A stretch of DNA of 64,000 nt from Candidatus Obscuribacterales bacterium (GTDB taxonomy: Bacteria; Cyanobacteriota; Vampirovibrionia; Obscuribacterales; Obscuribacteraceae). Each line of letters starts with the position of its first letter. Positions within the stretch are counted from its first letter, which is position 1. Under the pieces are notes generated by a model. It was not told where the DNA came from and made no database searches. It saw only the letters and a program-made list of their open reading frames with translations. A program made the position numbers and the translations under genes. The DNA is taken from assembly GCA_021732085.1 (NCBI GenBank), contig JAKFVQ010000021.1, forward strand, positions 124,001 through 188,000. The letters run 5' to 3'. This document shows positions 8,491 to 17,860 of this stretch, piece by piece.

Positions 8491-10869
8491 TTAAACCGTT
8501 GGTGCTTTGCCGTTCGTACTATTGAGCACCAAGGTCGGTATCAGCAACAAGCCATAGCAGAGGGCTCCAATTAGCAAGCTCGCGTTCAAACCCGCTGCGA
8601 TACTAATAGCAACGCCAATTGCACTGCCTAAAACTCCGGCTGCGCCGTTTATTCCCCAGAACCAAGCTGCCAGGTTCTTGCCGCCCCTCTGGCAGAGCTG
8701 CATGCCAGTCGGAAAGCCAAATCCGAAGAGAATCCCGAGAGGCAAAATAAGTGCAATACAAAGAGCGGCTCTCGTCGCCAAATTTGCACCGGCAAAATGT
8801 ATGAATCCCTGATTGATAAAATACAGCTCGCTGGCGGCAACCGCGCAGGTTAGCAGAATCCACATTAGCTGCTTGACGATGTTGTCCAGGGCAATACGCC
8901 CTGATAGAAGACTTCCCATTCCTGTGGCTAGTATCAAACTGAACAACACGATGCCCAGCCCATAAGAAGGATGTCCGAGAAATGTGCTCATTCGCTGAAG
9001 CAGCGAAATCTCCGTTAGCATAAATCCAAGACCGATTAACAGGAACCAAGCGCTGCCTGCAATTGCTAATTTCTTTTCGGCTCCCAAGACTGCTTTGCGC
9101 TGTGGATAAATAATTACCGCAACAACCATGATTATCGAAAAGACGATGATCAGATAGAGGTGGAAGATGGCGCGCGCATGCCCGATGATGGCGCTATCGC
9201 TATTTGCCAGCACCAGTTCCCACACCTTTGCAGGATTGGTCAATCGGACTTGATTGAAAAAAAATGGACGGTCATCCGTAGCGGCACTGCTGTCAAAAGC
9301 TTTATCCATATTTGCGCTCGGTAATGATTCTAATCCTTCCGAGCTTGCACCAATTCGTGGTGAAAAAAGAATTTCGAAATTCTCTTCTTTTGCACGCTCG
9401 TCAAGCGCATTTAACTGTTCTGCGGTGAACGGATCTCGAGCAAGTACCAGTGTAGCTAAATGATCTGAGCTTGCCATAAACAGATGAGAGTCGGGATTCT
9501 TGGCACCTGAGTCCCGCAGGCTAGCTTTTGCAAGGGAGAATAGCCGTTCTGTTTCGCTGTGTGCTTCTTGTAGATACCAGCGGCTGATTGTGATAACCCC
9601 GTGTGGGTTCAATCGCGATATGAAAGTTTTCCATGCTTCCAATGTATACAGTCCATTCTCCGAAAGGGCAAAAGCGCCAGCACCGGTCGCTGCCCAGGTG
9701 TCAATCAAACTCATTTGGATAATGTCGAATGTTTTTGTGTTGCTGCTTAGCCAGCTGCGTGCTTCATTGTTTATTAGTTTCAATCCTGGAATTGTTTGCA
9801 AACCTGCATATGATGCAAATGGCTCTGTCTTGCTCAGCAAATCGATTTGGATATTGTTGATATCGAGCGCCGTAATTTCCTTCACTCCGGCATGGAATGC
9901 GCTCAGCACATCACGCCCACCGCCCAGACCGATTATGCATGCGCTTTTCAAGGAAGGCAAAGCGTACGCCAGTGTTGTTACGTCATAGTTGAGAAAATCC
10001 AGATTCATCCCAGGGGCATACCTGTAAATCGGAGATTCTGCGCATCCATCAATTTGTAATGCATAATATGGAATCCGCAAATCCTTTGGCACCTTGCTGG
10101 ACGGCCCCCACAGGTAGGGCGGCGCATTGGTCCTTTCGTTGTAAACGGTCACCCTGGAAATTGAGTTCCATTGATCTAGAGCAAGATCTTGCGCTGGGAT
10201 AACTTTTTGCGCTTTCATCCATAATGGAAAAATGATGCGCGATGGCAGTAAAAGATTTACCGCCAGAAGTGCCAACAAGATTCCGGCAGCGACCTTTCGT
10301 TCATTTTTCGGTTGAGCAAAGCAACGGCTACTTAGCAGGGACAGCAAACTAAGCATGAGCACACCGCTTGGCGTATCCATCGCATTCATCAGCAGAATCG
10401 AAAAGAGGCAGCCGCTTGCTGCGCCGATCAGGTCAACGCCATACGTGTTGGGCACCGGATACGGTGCTCGCGTGATTGCGAGGCTGAGAACTACACCGGC
10501 ATGGTAGTAGGGCCAGACTATGAAGTAGCATACCGTAGGCAGTGTCAGGAGTGTGAAGAATACATTGTCCACGATTACCATAGGAATCAACAACTGCGCT
10601 GCTAATGCCATTAACATGCTCATGCCGAACGATTGCGCGGATTCTGCCATCAGGCTTGCGTAGTTTGTTCTCTGTTCTTCCTCGTTGCCGCCGTGAACAT
10701 GCAGCGCGCCCATCGTTAACCCGAACATAGCCACGCTAATAACAAGAAATGAGATGTGATACCAGGTCGTGACTGAAAATATGCGAGCTTGCAGTAACTG
10801 CAACGCCATCAAAATAGCGCTGGTAATGAACACACCAAAATAAAACCTTTGCTTTGGCGCCGGGCTCAA
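8491..10869 (-). CDS. membrane protein with spermidine-synthase-like domain
   Basis: 792-residue polytopic protein. Several hydrophobic helices fill residues 10-215. A soluble Rossmann-type domain (about 225-540) follows, carrying the aminopropyltransferase signature GLGGGRDVL (about 313) and acidic ALDIN, as in polyamine synthases. A second membrane block occupies 560-790. This TM-SpdSyn-TM layout is a known but poorly characterised family; polyamine synthesis should not be assumed. It starts at TTG 10869, whose TTGA overlaps the TGA stop of the upstream gene, so the two are probably translationally coupled. It converges with the CheB-CheR gene. Confidence 0.85.
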   Translation of the reverse strand: MSPAPKQRFYFGVFITSAILMALQLLQARIFSVTTWYHISFLVISVAMFGLTMGALHVHGGNEEEQRTNYASLMAESAQSFGMSMLMALAAQLLIPMVIVDNVFFTLLTLPTVCYFIVWPYYHAGVVLSLAITRAPYPVPNTYGVDLIGAASGCLFSILLMNAMDTPSGVLMLSLLSLLSSRCFAQPKNERKVAAGILLALLAVNLLLPSRIIFPLWMKAQKVIPAQDLALDQWNSISRVTVYNERTNAPPYLWGPSSKVPKDLRIPYYALQIDGCAESPIYRYAPGMNLDFLNYDVTTLAYALPSLKSACIIGLGGGRDVLSAFHAGVKEITALDINNIQIDLLSKTEPFASYAGLQTIPGLKLINNEARSWLSSNTKTFDIIQMSLIDTWAATGAGAFALSENGLYTLEAWKTFISRLNPHGVITISRWYLQEAHSETERLFSLAKASLRDSGAKNPDSHLFMASSDHLATLVLARDPFTAEQLNALDERAKEENFEILFSPRIGASSEGLESLPSANMDKAFDSSAATDDRPFFFNQVRLTNPAKVWELVLANSDSAIIGHARAIFHLYLIIVFSIIMVVAVIIYPQRKAVLGAEKKLAIAGSAWFLLIGLGFMLTEISLLQRMSTFLGHPSYGLGIVLFSLILATGMGSLLSGRIALDNIVKQLMWILLTCAVAASELYFINQGFIHFAGANLATRAALCIALILPLGILFGFGFPTGMQLCQRGGKNLAAWFWGINGAAGVLGSAIGVAISIAAGLNASLLIGALCYGLLLIPTLVLNSTNGKAPTV

Positions 10870-11819
10870 TTCGCGTGATTACCTGACGCGCTAAGATTGA
10901 CAGCGCTGGGGCGGACGGCGGTGGATACGCTAGTGCCAAGGATTGCGGAGGCTGGATTCTCAACCGGGATGGTAAGTACTGGTGCTTGAATCGGCTTAGC
11001 TGTACTTGCAAATTTTTGAGAAGGCACCGGTTTTCGGAATTGCATAGCAACATATTCATAGATGCTGATGAGAACACCGGTTACTACGAGCAAAGGCAGT
11101 TGAATGCTGACGTAGAGAACTATTGCATTGAAGCTGAATAGATCAAGCTTATGCATACTAAAACTGCCATGGAGGACGGATTTCGCCGTCGTCGTAATGG
11201 CGTACACCGCAGGTAGTACGGCGATTGAAAGCATTATTCCCATGCGTGCTGCTGGACCAAGAAAGTCTTTATGACGCAGGAATCTTCTTCCGTAGGCATA
11301 ATTCTTGTATGCCCAGGCAAGAAGGATAAGTCCAAAAATTGAACTTGCCTGTTGGAGGCACTGCCATACTGTTATGTTGTAACCATATACGGTGAATACT
11401 GTTGGAGTTAGCGCTGCGAATTCACGCACACACCATCCGTTTGCATGCGTAAATCCGTCCCAAATTATGTGAGTCCATGCACCAATCAGAATGGATAGGC
11501 AGGCGTTAGCTAAGGATGCTAGCGATGGCAATCTGAGGCTGGGACAAATTTCACTGCATGCCTCCCGGTGCGGGTATGGCAAGAGCCTGGCAATGGATCT
11601 GATCGACAGATAAAAAATTGAAAGTAATATCAATCCGGCAGGTACGTCAAATGTCAAGCTGCCATGAAACGAATGCCCGGAAACGCTCCACATCCAATTG
11701 TGCAAATAGTAGCCAAGGTCTGGAGTGATGCTGCCCGTAATCAGCGCCGGCATGTTAAGCCGGGGACAGAATTTCTTTAGTGGCAGGACTGCCGCAGGGT
11801 GGGCAAAGGTGAATGGCAT
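10866..11819 (-). CDS. DUF4184 family membrane protein
   Basis: 317-residue membrane protein whose N-terminus, MPFTFAHPAAVLPL, is the hallmark of the DUF4184 family. His and Asp residues follow in ITGSITPDLGYYLH and AWTHIIWDGFTH, reminiscent of metal-dependent hydrolases of the YdjM/LexA-induced inner-membrane type. About five to six helices are seen, and the tail beyond residue 265 is Pro/Ala/Ser-rich and likely disordered. It is the first gene of a two-gene unit, its stop codon overlapping the start of the spermidine-synthase-like gene. No experimental function is known to me for the family. Confidence 0.85.
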   Translation of the reverse strand: MPFTFAHPAAVLPLKKFCPRLNMPALITGSITPDLGYYLHNWMWSVSGHSFHGSLTFDVPAGLILLSIFYLSIRSIARLLPYPHREACSEICPSLRLPSLASLANACLSILIGAWTHIIWDGFTHANGWCVREFAALTPTVFTVYGYNITVWQCLQQASSIFGLILLAWAYKNYAYGRRFLRHKDFLGPAARMGIMLSIAVLPAVYAITTTAKSVLHGSFSMHKLDLFSFNAIVLYVSIQLPLLVVTGVLISIYEYVAMQFRKPVPSQKFASTAKPIQAPVLTIPVENPASAILGTSVSTAVRPSAVNLSASGNHAN

Positions 11820-11965
11820 TCGTGATTAAGATGCGCTTGGAAACCCGATCGCTACGTCTATTTCCTTCAAGGTAACATTATTTTTGATTGCTGTGTATTA
11901 GAACTGAGATCGCCTCAGAGTGTCATTTTACGACCTCTTGAAAGCTCGCTCGATTTTGCTCTTAT

Positions 11966-13414
11966 TCACGCATTGAAGATCAGGGTTTTGATCGTCAATG
12001 GCAGAGCGCTATTGGCACCAACGGGCTTGCCAATATCAATGTAATCACCGTAACTGTGATCGATGTTGTCCAATATCAGTAATTGCAGGTAGGGATTCTT
12101 TCGCTTAATTGCCTGCCCCAAAGCGAGCCCAACATCTTGCTCGCTGAGAATAATCAGTGCTTGCGTAGTGTTCTTGCATGCGTTTTCTTGTGCCGATTTG
12201 GCAAATGCCTCTGCCCAACGGTTGAGCGTTTCGTAACTTGCACGAGACAGATCGTTGATCACAATTGCTATTTTGTTTTGATCTTCCTGTCCAGGAATCT
12301 TTGTTGTCACATCGCGCAAGCGCGCCTCGATCTCTTCCGCGCTAGCATCCGCAGAGAGCTCGCCGAACGGACGTAGAATGCGAATATTTCGGAGCGGCAG
12401 GCAGTCCGTTGACGAAACTGTGACTGTGTGACCGCTAATTTGCAGCGAGTGACTACCAGCTCCGATGACGGTTGCGCGAATACCATCTGGCGAAATTCTA
12501 TAAACGAGTTCACGCTCGTCTAGAGCTTTCAGCAATGACCGCGCAAGCAAGTTGCCCATGTCGCCATACGGAATATCTGTTTGTTGCGGCGAGGACATGC
12601 ACTCTGAAACTCCTCCCGAGAACCAGTATTCATCAATCTGATAATCGTTTCTCAGAGGATTCGTTTGTAGTAAACGTTGCACTATTTGCGGTGCTTTCTT
12701 GCGCGTGCAGGCGTGCAGTATCACTTCAGAAAGAAGGTTGCAGAACAGTTGGGCTGCGTCTTTCTCTAGTTGCTTGCCTACTTTTATGAGCTTCAGTTTT
12801 GCTACACCGTCGAGAAAGTCTTCTGCCGAGTCAGTTAGAGACTTCACCATGTAGTCGCTATCAAGTTGGACGAAGCGTCCACCTATTCCCAGGCAACTGT
12901 AATCAATGCAGGCGCCGTTCTTAAATACGGAGAAATTGGTTGTGCCACCACCGATATCAATGTTGCAGATCGTTTTTGAATTGTCACGTGAGTAAGCTTC
13001 GGCGCCGGACCCTTTTCCGGATAGCATACTTTCAAGATTCGGTCCTGCTGCGGCGACAACAAAGTCGCCCGCGCATTCTGCTAACTCCTTAACGAGCTGT
13101 TCCGCATTTCTCTTCTTTGCTGTTTCACCCGTAATGATTACCGCGCCTGTTTGAATTTCGCTAGCGGTTACTTGCGCGTTGCGCAGTTCTTTTTCCACAA
13201 GGAGGCAAACCGCATGCGCATGAATTGCTCCAGCTTGATCAAGTGGTGTGAAATGAATAGGGCTTTGGTAAAGAAGTTTTCGCGCGACCACCTGAAGTTT
13301 CGGTACTTCATTTCCTCTTGCTACATTCGCTAGTTCCAATTCGGAAATAACTAGATGAGTCGTCGTCGTACCGATGTCTATTCCGATGCTTATAATGCTC
13401 GATGATTGAGACAT
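11966..13414 (-). CDS. eutA: ethanolamine ammonia-lyase reactivating factor
   Basis: 482-residue protein of the actin/HSP70-like ATPase fold. The phosphate-1 motif SIGIDIGTTTTHLVIS is at about residues 10-25, and a second motif is CNIDIGGGTTNFSVF at about 150. EutA releases damaged cobalamin from ethanolamine ammonia-lyase so that fresh adenosylcobalamin can bind, using ATP. It lies 6 bp downstream of eutC on the same strand, which fixes the assignment. The length matches the family (about 467 in enterobacteria). Confidence 0.93.
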   Translation of the reverse strand: MSQSSSIISIGIDIGTTTTHLVISELELANVARGNEVPKLQVVARKLLYQSPIHFTPLDQAGAIHAHAVCLLVEKELRNAQVTASEIQTGAVIITGETAKKRNAEQLVKELAECAGDFVVAAAGPNLESMLSGKGSGAEAYSRDNSKTICNIDIGGGTTNFSVFKNGACIDYSCLGIGGRFVQLDSDYMVKSLTDSAEDFLDGVAKLKLIKVGKQLEKDAAQLFCNLLSEVILHACTRKKAPQIVQRLLQTNPLRNDYQIDEYWFSGGVSECMSSPQQTDIPYGDMGNLLARSLLKALDERELVYRISPDGIRATVIGAGSHSLQISGHTVTVSSTDCLPLRNIRILRPFGELSADASAEEIEARLRDVTTKIPGQEDQNKIAIVINDLSRASYETLNRWAEAFAKSAQENACKNTTQALIILSEQDVGLALGQAIKRKNPYLQLLILDNIDHSYGDYIDIGKPVGANSALPLTIKTLIFNA

Positions 13415-13420
13415 ACGCGA

Positions 13421-14128
13421 CTACATCTCTTTCTGTAGCTTCACGCCGCTCATCTTTTTGTCGAGAATCTTTTTGCAGAGCTGAACAACGTAGGCCCCTG
13501 CTTCCAATGGTGGCGTTCCTGCCGAATGAATGTTTGACACGACAGTGCGGTCTGAACTAATCGTCTGCGGACCAGGATTGTACGTGATGTATGCGCTTAA
13601 ACTCTGTGCGGAGCTCAGCCCTGGGCGCTCGCCGATTAAGTTCAACGCAATTTTTGCATGAACGTGGTGCGAAATTTGGTCAGCGATTGCTACTCTGCCA
13701 AAACGCACAATCACAGGACGACCAAAACTGATCCTTTCCAGTTCAAGTCCATCTGTCAAAATCGGCAGCAAATCAGGAATGTTCGCCTCGACTGCCGCGG
13801 CAGAGAGCCCATCAGAAATGACGATCTGGACATCCATATTTCGTTCGAGTTCGCCGAGTTTGGAAATCTCTTTCTCGTCGGCTTTCTTTCCCTTTGGTGG
13901 GTTGAGAATGAAATCCGATCTATCGGAGCAGAGTGTTTTGAGAACTAAAGCCTTCTCGTTTTCGACCAGATTTTTGATGAACGTTTCGGAGAGTTCCGAA
14001 TGCACGGCATCGCGTGCTCGTGCATGGTCAGCGCGGAACTGCAACATGGCAGCAGTCAAAGGGCGGGCGCCGGAACGTCCGACTCCAAGTCGGGCGGGCG
14101 TGATTTCCTTTATGTCTGACGTGCTCAT
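13421..14128 (-). CDS. eutC: ethanolamine ammonia-lyase small subunit
   Basis: 235-residue small (beta) subunit. With EutB it forms the adenosylcobalamin-dependent lyase that converts ethanolamine to acetaldehyde and ammonia. Family features visible: the N-terminal TPARLGVGRSGARPLT region, the VISDGLSAAAVEAN segment, GRVAIADQI, and GERPGLSSAQSLSAYITYNP near the C-terminus. The length is slightly short of the enterobacterial protein (about 295) because the N-terminal extension is missing. It is transcribed leftward with eutA, away from eutB. Confidence 0.93.
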   Translation of the reverse strand: MSTSDIKEITPARLGVGRSGARPLTAAMLQFRADHARARDAVHSELSETFIKNLVENEKALVLKTLCSDRSDFILNPPKGKKADEKEISKLGELERNMDVQIVISDGLSAAAVEANIPDLLPILTDGLELERISFGRPVIVRFGRVAIADQISHHVHAKIALNLIGERPGLSSAQSLSAYITYNPGPQTISSDRTVVSNIHSAGTPPLEAGAYVVQLCKKILDKKMSGVKLQKEM

Positions 14129-14228
14129 TTGCGTATTCCATTGGATTGCTTGTCATATTGGCAAGCGGGTTTGATATATTATGCGTTATAACTGCGCGAA
14201 TCTTGCCGAATCTTGTATATTTTGAAGA
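14129..14228. promoter_or_regulatory. divergent eutC/eutB control region
   Basis: A 100-bp gap separates the start codons of eutC (leftward) and eutB (rightward), so both promoters must lie here. An imperfect inverted repeat GCTTGTC/GGCAAGC (about 14148-14166) is followed by AT-rich TTGATATATTATGC. A GAATCTTG direct repeat (about 14200-14217) lies nearer eutB. No adenosylcobalamin riboswitch fits in so short a space. Confidence 0.45.
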
Positions 14229-15611
14229 ATGAATCTCTCCACGACATTAGGGTCTGAAAAGTTTTCCTTTGCTTCTGTTAAAGAAGTGCTGGCGAAAGCT
14301 AATGAGAAAAAATCCGGCGACGTTTTAGCAGGCATCGCTGCTAGAACTGAGATTGAGCGTGTTGCCGCCAAGCAGGTTTTGTCCGAACTGACGCTAGACG
14401 AACTGCGGCAGAACCCGGTGATTGACTATGAGAAGGATGAGATCACGCGACTAATCGATGACTCGCTTGATGGTGTCGCATTCGGAAAAATCAAGAATTG
14501 GTCTGTTGCGGAATTGCGTGAATTCTTGCTTGATGCAGATACTGGTGCTGATGATGTATCAGAGATTCGCTTTGCTTTGACCGGCGAAATGGCAGCTGCT
14601 GTTTGTAAGATCATGTCGAATCTCGACCTGATGACGGCTGCCAAGAAATGCACTGTAATTGCTAAGGCGCGCACGACATTAGGTCTTCCTGGCGTGCTCG
14701 CGGCGCGTTTGCAACCGAATCATCCCAGCGATTCTTTAGCGGGTATAACAGCTTCTCTATACGAAGGGCTTTCATACGGAATCGGCGATGCTGTGATCGG
14801 TATCAATCCGGTCTATGACACACCTGAATCTGTTGGGCGCTTGCTCCACGCCACTGACAAAATTATTCGCCAATTGTCGTTACCAACTCAGAATTGTATT
14901 TTGAGCCATGTAACCACACAAATGAAAGCCATCGAAAATGGTGCCCCTGCTGGATTGATTTTTCAAAGCATCGCTGGTTCTGAAGCCGGAAACGCCGCGT
15001 TCGGGATAGACATTTCGCTGATAAAGGAAGCGAGCGATCTCGGCTCCAAAAACTGCAATGTCGATGGTGGCAGTTTTATGTATTTTGAAACCGGACAGGG
15101 TAGCGAATTGTCCTCGCGCTCGCATAACGACGCTGACCAGGTCACACTGGAAGCTCGCTGCTATGCGTTTGCGCGTACATTTAGGCCATTCCTCGTGAAT
15201 GATGTTGTTGGTTTCATTGGACCTGAATATCTTGCTGATGGACGCCAAATGATCCGCGCAGGTTTGGAAGATCACTTTATGGGCAAGCTGCTTGGAGTGC
15301 CGATGGGGATTGACGCTTGCTACACGAATCATATGGACGCGGATCAGAATGACCTCGAAAACTTGACGGTGCTGTTGGTGGCATCGGGAGTCAATTACTT
15401 TATGGGCGTTCCGATGGGCGATGACGTCATGCTGAGCTATCAGTCCAGCAGCTATCACGATGTGGCGTCCTTGCGCGAATTGATGGGATGCAGACCTGCA
15501 CCGGAGTTTGAAGCGTGGCTTGAAGAGCGCGGGCTGATCTCGAATGGCAAGCTTACCGAACGCGCAGGAAACGCTAAGCTAATCGCTGACATGTGCGCCG
15601 CCGCACGATGA
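14229..15611 (+). CDS. eutB: ethanolamine ammonia-lyase large subunit
   Basis: 460-residue catalytic (alpha) subunit of the adenosylcobalamin-dependent lyase, a TIM barrel that binds ethanolamine. The length equals the family norm (about 453). Recognisable stretches include FKSIAGSEAGNAAFGI-like FQSIAGSEAGNAAFGID (about residue 247), GQGSELSSRSHNDADQVTLEAR (about 292), DVVGFIGPEYL, and the C-terminal GCRPAPEFEAWLEERGL. It is divergent from eutC-eutA, whereas eutB usually directly precedes eutC. No microcompartment shell, aldehyde dehydrogenase or regulator gene of the eut operon lies nearby. Confidence 0.96.
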   Translation: MNLSTTLGSEKFSFASVKEVLAKANEKKSGDVLAGIAARTEIERVAAKQVLSELTLDELRQNPVIDYEKDEITRLIDDSLDGVAFGKIKNWSVAELREFLLDADTGADDVSEIRFALTGEMAAAVCKIMSNLDLMTAAKKCTVIAKARTTLGLPGVLAARLQPNHPSDSLAGITASLYEGLSYGIGDAVIGINPVYDTPESVGRLLHATDKIIRQLSLPTQNCILSHVTTQMKAIENGAPAGLIFQSIAGSEAGNAAFGIDISLIKEASDLGSKNCNVDGGSFMYFETGQGSELSSRSHNDADQVTLEARCYAFARTFRPFLVNDVVGFIGPEYLADGRQMIRAGLEDHFMGKLLGVPMGIDACYTNHMDADQNDLENLTVLLVASGVNYFMGVPMGDDVMLSYQSSSYHDVASLRELMGCRPAPEFEAWLEERGLISNGKLTERAGNAKLIADMCAAAR

Positions 15612-15925
15612 GCTTTCGATGAAGCAATGACATTTGCTGTGGGCGATAACACGATTCGTTTGCGCGAATCGGGATAATGAACTCGACACGATGGGCGCGC
15701 TGTGAGAGGGTCGGACGATACGGTACGCTAGCATCCGGGCTGCATTTCGGGGGGCGAACGATGCTTCGTGATGGCCAACGATGCTTCGCATCCCGATCCG
15801 GGAACGTTGCCACGCTATGGTTTAGATTGCTTGTGCAGATAGAAAAAAAGACCCCGATATTCCTCGCAATACACTAGAATAAGGTTCAGCACGGCGTCGT
15901 TAACCAAACGTCTGCAAACTAAGGA
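15612..15925. other. 314-bp gap with a hairpin and a short direct repeat
   Basis: A 7-bp hairpin CGATTCG/CGAATCG (15652-15658, 15665-15671) lies 41 bp after eutB but lacks a T tract. AACGATGCTTCG occurs twice (about 15759 and 15778). No gene is supported. Confidence 0.5.
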
Positions 15926-16849
15926 ATGAACACGTTTAAGTCCAGTTTTAGCCGAATCACCAAAAGCAGTCTTTGCTTTCTTTCTGCTTTCTATTTGCTG
16001 TTGCCAAGTTCGACCATGGCTGCCGAGGGTGATTACCATTTCGGTCGGGCAATGCAGTACGAAATGGGCGGTAACGTTGACGCAGCCATTGCTGAATACC
16101 GCCGCGGGTTGAAGCAGTCGCCAGATTCGGTTGATGGGCATACCCGCCTGGGGACGCTGCTTTTGGACGAGGAGGGCGACGTTGATGGTGCTATTTCCCA
16201 GTTCGTAACGGCTTTGACGATTGATCCCAGCTGTAGTTTCTGCCAATCCCGCCTTGATGAGGCGGTTGTGCGCAAAAATGCCAGCGTTCGCGAAGGCATC
16301 AATAGAGGTAATGATTTTTACAGAGCCGGACAGATGGCTCGATCCGCTGCAGCCTACCGCATTGCCATTCAAGCTGCTCCCGATGATGCCGAAGCGAGAA
16401 ATTGTCTGGCCTGGACCTTATATAGGATGGGGAAGCTGGAAGACGCTCTGACTGAAGTCAAGGAAGCGCTCAGATTAAAACCCGAAGAACCTGAATACGT
16501 AAACACTCTGGCTTGCGTGCAGTTCGATTCGGGTAACGTTGACCAGGCTATCGCCAGTTTCAAAAAGGCGATTTTGAAGAGCAAGAACCCGAATCCTGCT
16601 GATTTTTATGGTCTGGCCATTTCATTCCTTTCAAAGGGCGATGAAACCAACTCGGTCAAGAACTTCAAAGAAGCGGTCAAGTCGGATCCCAATTACACCA
16701 ATGCGTCCTATTTACGGGACAAAATAGGGATGTCGGTGCATACGTTGGCTCTTCATGACAAGCTGGTGTCCATTAGTGGCAATCTGGAAGAGCTATTAAA
16801 ACCAAAACCGGAAAACGATGCTCAGAAGCAATCGGGAGCGGGTAAGTAA
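15926..16849 (+). CDS. exported TPR-repeat protein
   Basis: 307-residue protein with a signal peptide (residues about 1-33, cleavage near TMA-AEGD). At least five tetratricopeptide repeats follow. Typical units are FGRAMQYEMGGNVDAAIAEYRRGLKQSPDS, NDFYRAGQMARSAAAYRIAIQAAPDD and LAWTLYRMGKLEDALTEVKEALRLKPEE. The last 40 residues are charged. TPRs form protein-binding scaffolds; the partner is not apparent. The AAGGA next to the ATG is only one base away, so the ribosome-binding site is atypical. A strong terminator follows. Confidence 0.88.
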   Translation: MNTFKSSFSRITKSSLCFLSAFYLLLPSSTMAAEGDYHFGRAMQYEMGGNVDAAIAEYRRGLKQSPDSVDGHTRLGTLLLDEEGDVDGAISQFVTALTIDPSCSFCQSRLDEAVVRKNASVREGINRGNDFYRAGQMARSAAAYRIAIQAAPDDAEARNCLAWTLYRMGKLEDALTEVKEALRLKPEEPEYVNTLACVQFDSGNVDQAIASFKKAILKSKNPNPADFYGLAISFLSKGDETNSVKNFKEAVKSDPNYTNASYLRDKIGMSVHTLALHDKLVSISGNLEELLKPKPENDAQKQSGAGK

Positions 16850-16888
16850 AAGTTAAGGTTCGGCTTTGCTGTCCTTTTGAACTTTTTT
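16848..16888 (+). terminator. intrinsic terminator after the TPR gene
   Basis: AAAAGTT-AAGG pairs with CCTT-(TTG bulge)-AACTTTT, followed by a six-T run (16883-16888). It begins at the stop codon of the TPR gene. Confidence 0.65.
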
Positions 16889-16952
16889 CTTGTAGCTGTC
16901 GTCATACAAGATATCGGCAGAATCCGAAATTCTTCTCCTCATGAGGTTGCGT

Positions 16953-17714
16953 ATGAAAAAACTGAGTCGCTACGGCATTGTGCTCGGGCTTATGGCAGGA
17001 GTTGGCACTTTGATGCCTGCTTTCTCCCAAGAAGGCCCGCCCCCAGGCCCCGAGACTGAACTAATGGAGAGCGTGGATATCGCGATTGAAAATGCGCCTC
17101 CGCCGTTCACTGGATTTGCTAGTGTTGTCGGTGCCGGTGAGATGCCAGGCCCGGGAATGCCAGGAATGGGAATGCCAGGAATGGGAATGCCAGGAATGGG
17201 TGCGCCCTTCACCATGCCTCTGCCTCCACCTGGTGGTGAAGGTCCAGAAGATCTAATTGCCTTCCATCACGGCGGCAGCGATGTTATGTTGCTTCGCTCG
17301 CTGACCGACAGTTCCTTCTCCGACGAACAGCTCGAAAAGATGTATCAAATCAAATCCGAGTTTCAGGACAAGTCCGGTCCAAAGTTTGTGGAGATGATGT
17401 CCCTGGAGCGCAACTTGCGTGACCTTCTGACGCAGCCGGAGTTCGATAAGTCAAAAGCTCAATCGATGCAGAACAAAATCAATTCCGCCAAAGCTGATCT
17501 TGCCAACTTGCGTTTAGATGAACGCATGTCACTACTGGCGGTGCTCACTCCTGAGCAGCGCAAAGAAGTTCGTCATAACTACATCAAACGAGCCGATTTC
17601 GGTATGGCAGGTATGCACATGATGAAGTTCAAGCACCGCGGCATGCGCAAGCACGGCGGACCAGGCGCCTGCCCCATGGGCGGTGGTGGTCCCGGCGGTC
17701 CAGACAAGAAGTAA
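16953..17714 (+). CDS. Spy/LTXXQ-like periplasmic protein with Met-Pro-Gly repeats
   Basis: 253-residue exported protein. A Sec signal peptide (about 1-22, ending AFS-QEG) is followed by a Pro/Gly/Met-rich region in which MPGMG is repeated (three exact 15-bp DNA units at 17154-17198). The helical segment 110-215 carries DEQLEKMYQIKSEFQD and LTPEQRKEVRHNY, the LTxxQ-type motif of Spy/CpxP/ZraP periplasmic chaperones and metal-stress sensors. The tail is Met/His/Gly-rich (HMMKFKHRGMRKHGG), which would suit soft-metal binding. ATG 16953 is preferred to ATG 16941 because GAGG (16943-16946) then lies 6 nt upstream. Confidence 0.8.
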   Translation: MKKLSRYGIVLGLMAGVGTLMPAFSQEGPPPGPETELMESVDIAIENAPPPFTGFASVVGAGEMPGPGMPGMGMPGMGMPGMGAPFTMPLPPPGGEGPEDLIAFHHGGSDVMLLRSLTDSSFSDEQLEKMYQIKSEFQDKSGPKFVEMMSLERNLRDLLTQPEFDKSKAQSMQNKINSAKADLANLRLDERMSLLAVLTPEQRKEVRHNYIKRADFGMAGMHMMKFKHRGMRKHGGPGACPMGGGGPGGPDKK

Positions 17715-17731
17715 TCTTCTATAGCTCAATG

Positions 17732-17774
17732 CAACGGCTCACGTGTTCACTCGCGTGAGCCGTTGGTTATTTTT
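17732..17774 (+). terminator. strong intrinsic terminator between convergent genes
   Basis: Perfect 12-bp stem CAACGGCTCACG/CGTGAGCCGTTG (17732-17743, 17754-17765) with a 10-nt loop, then TTATTTTT. It ends the LTXXQ-like gene. Confidence 0.9.
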
Positions 17775-17860
17775 CTGGATGCGAATATTTGCGTGGAAAG
17801 TTTCGAAGGTCCACCTTCATGAAAATCGACGACGCAACGATACAGCTTTAGTTCTGGCGA

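Noticed and set aside
14129..14228. Cobalamin riboswitch ahead of the ethanolamine lyase genes
   Set aside because: The gap is too short and no B12-box or conserved core is visible.
14880..15458. 192-residue minus-strand frame opposite eutB
   Set aside because: It lies wholly inside a strongly conserved gene and shows no protein-like features.
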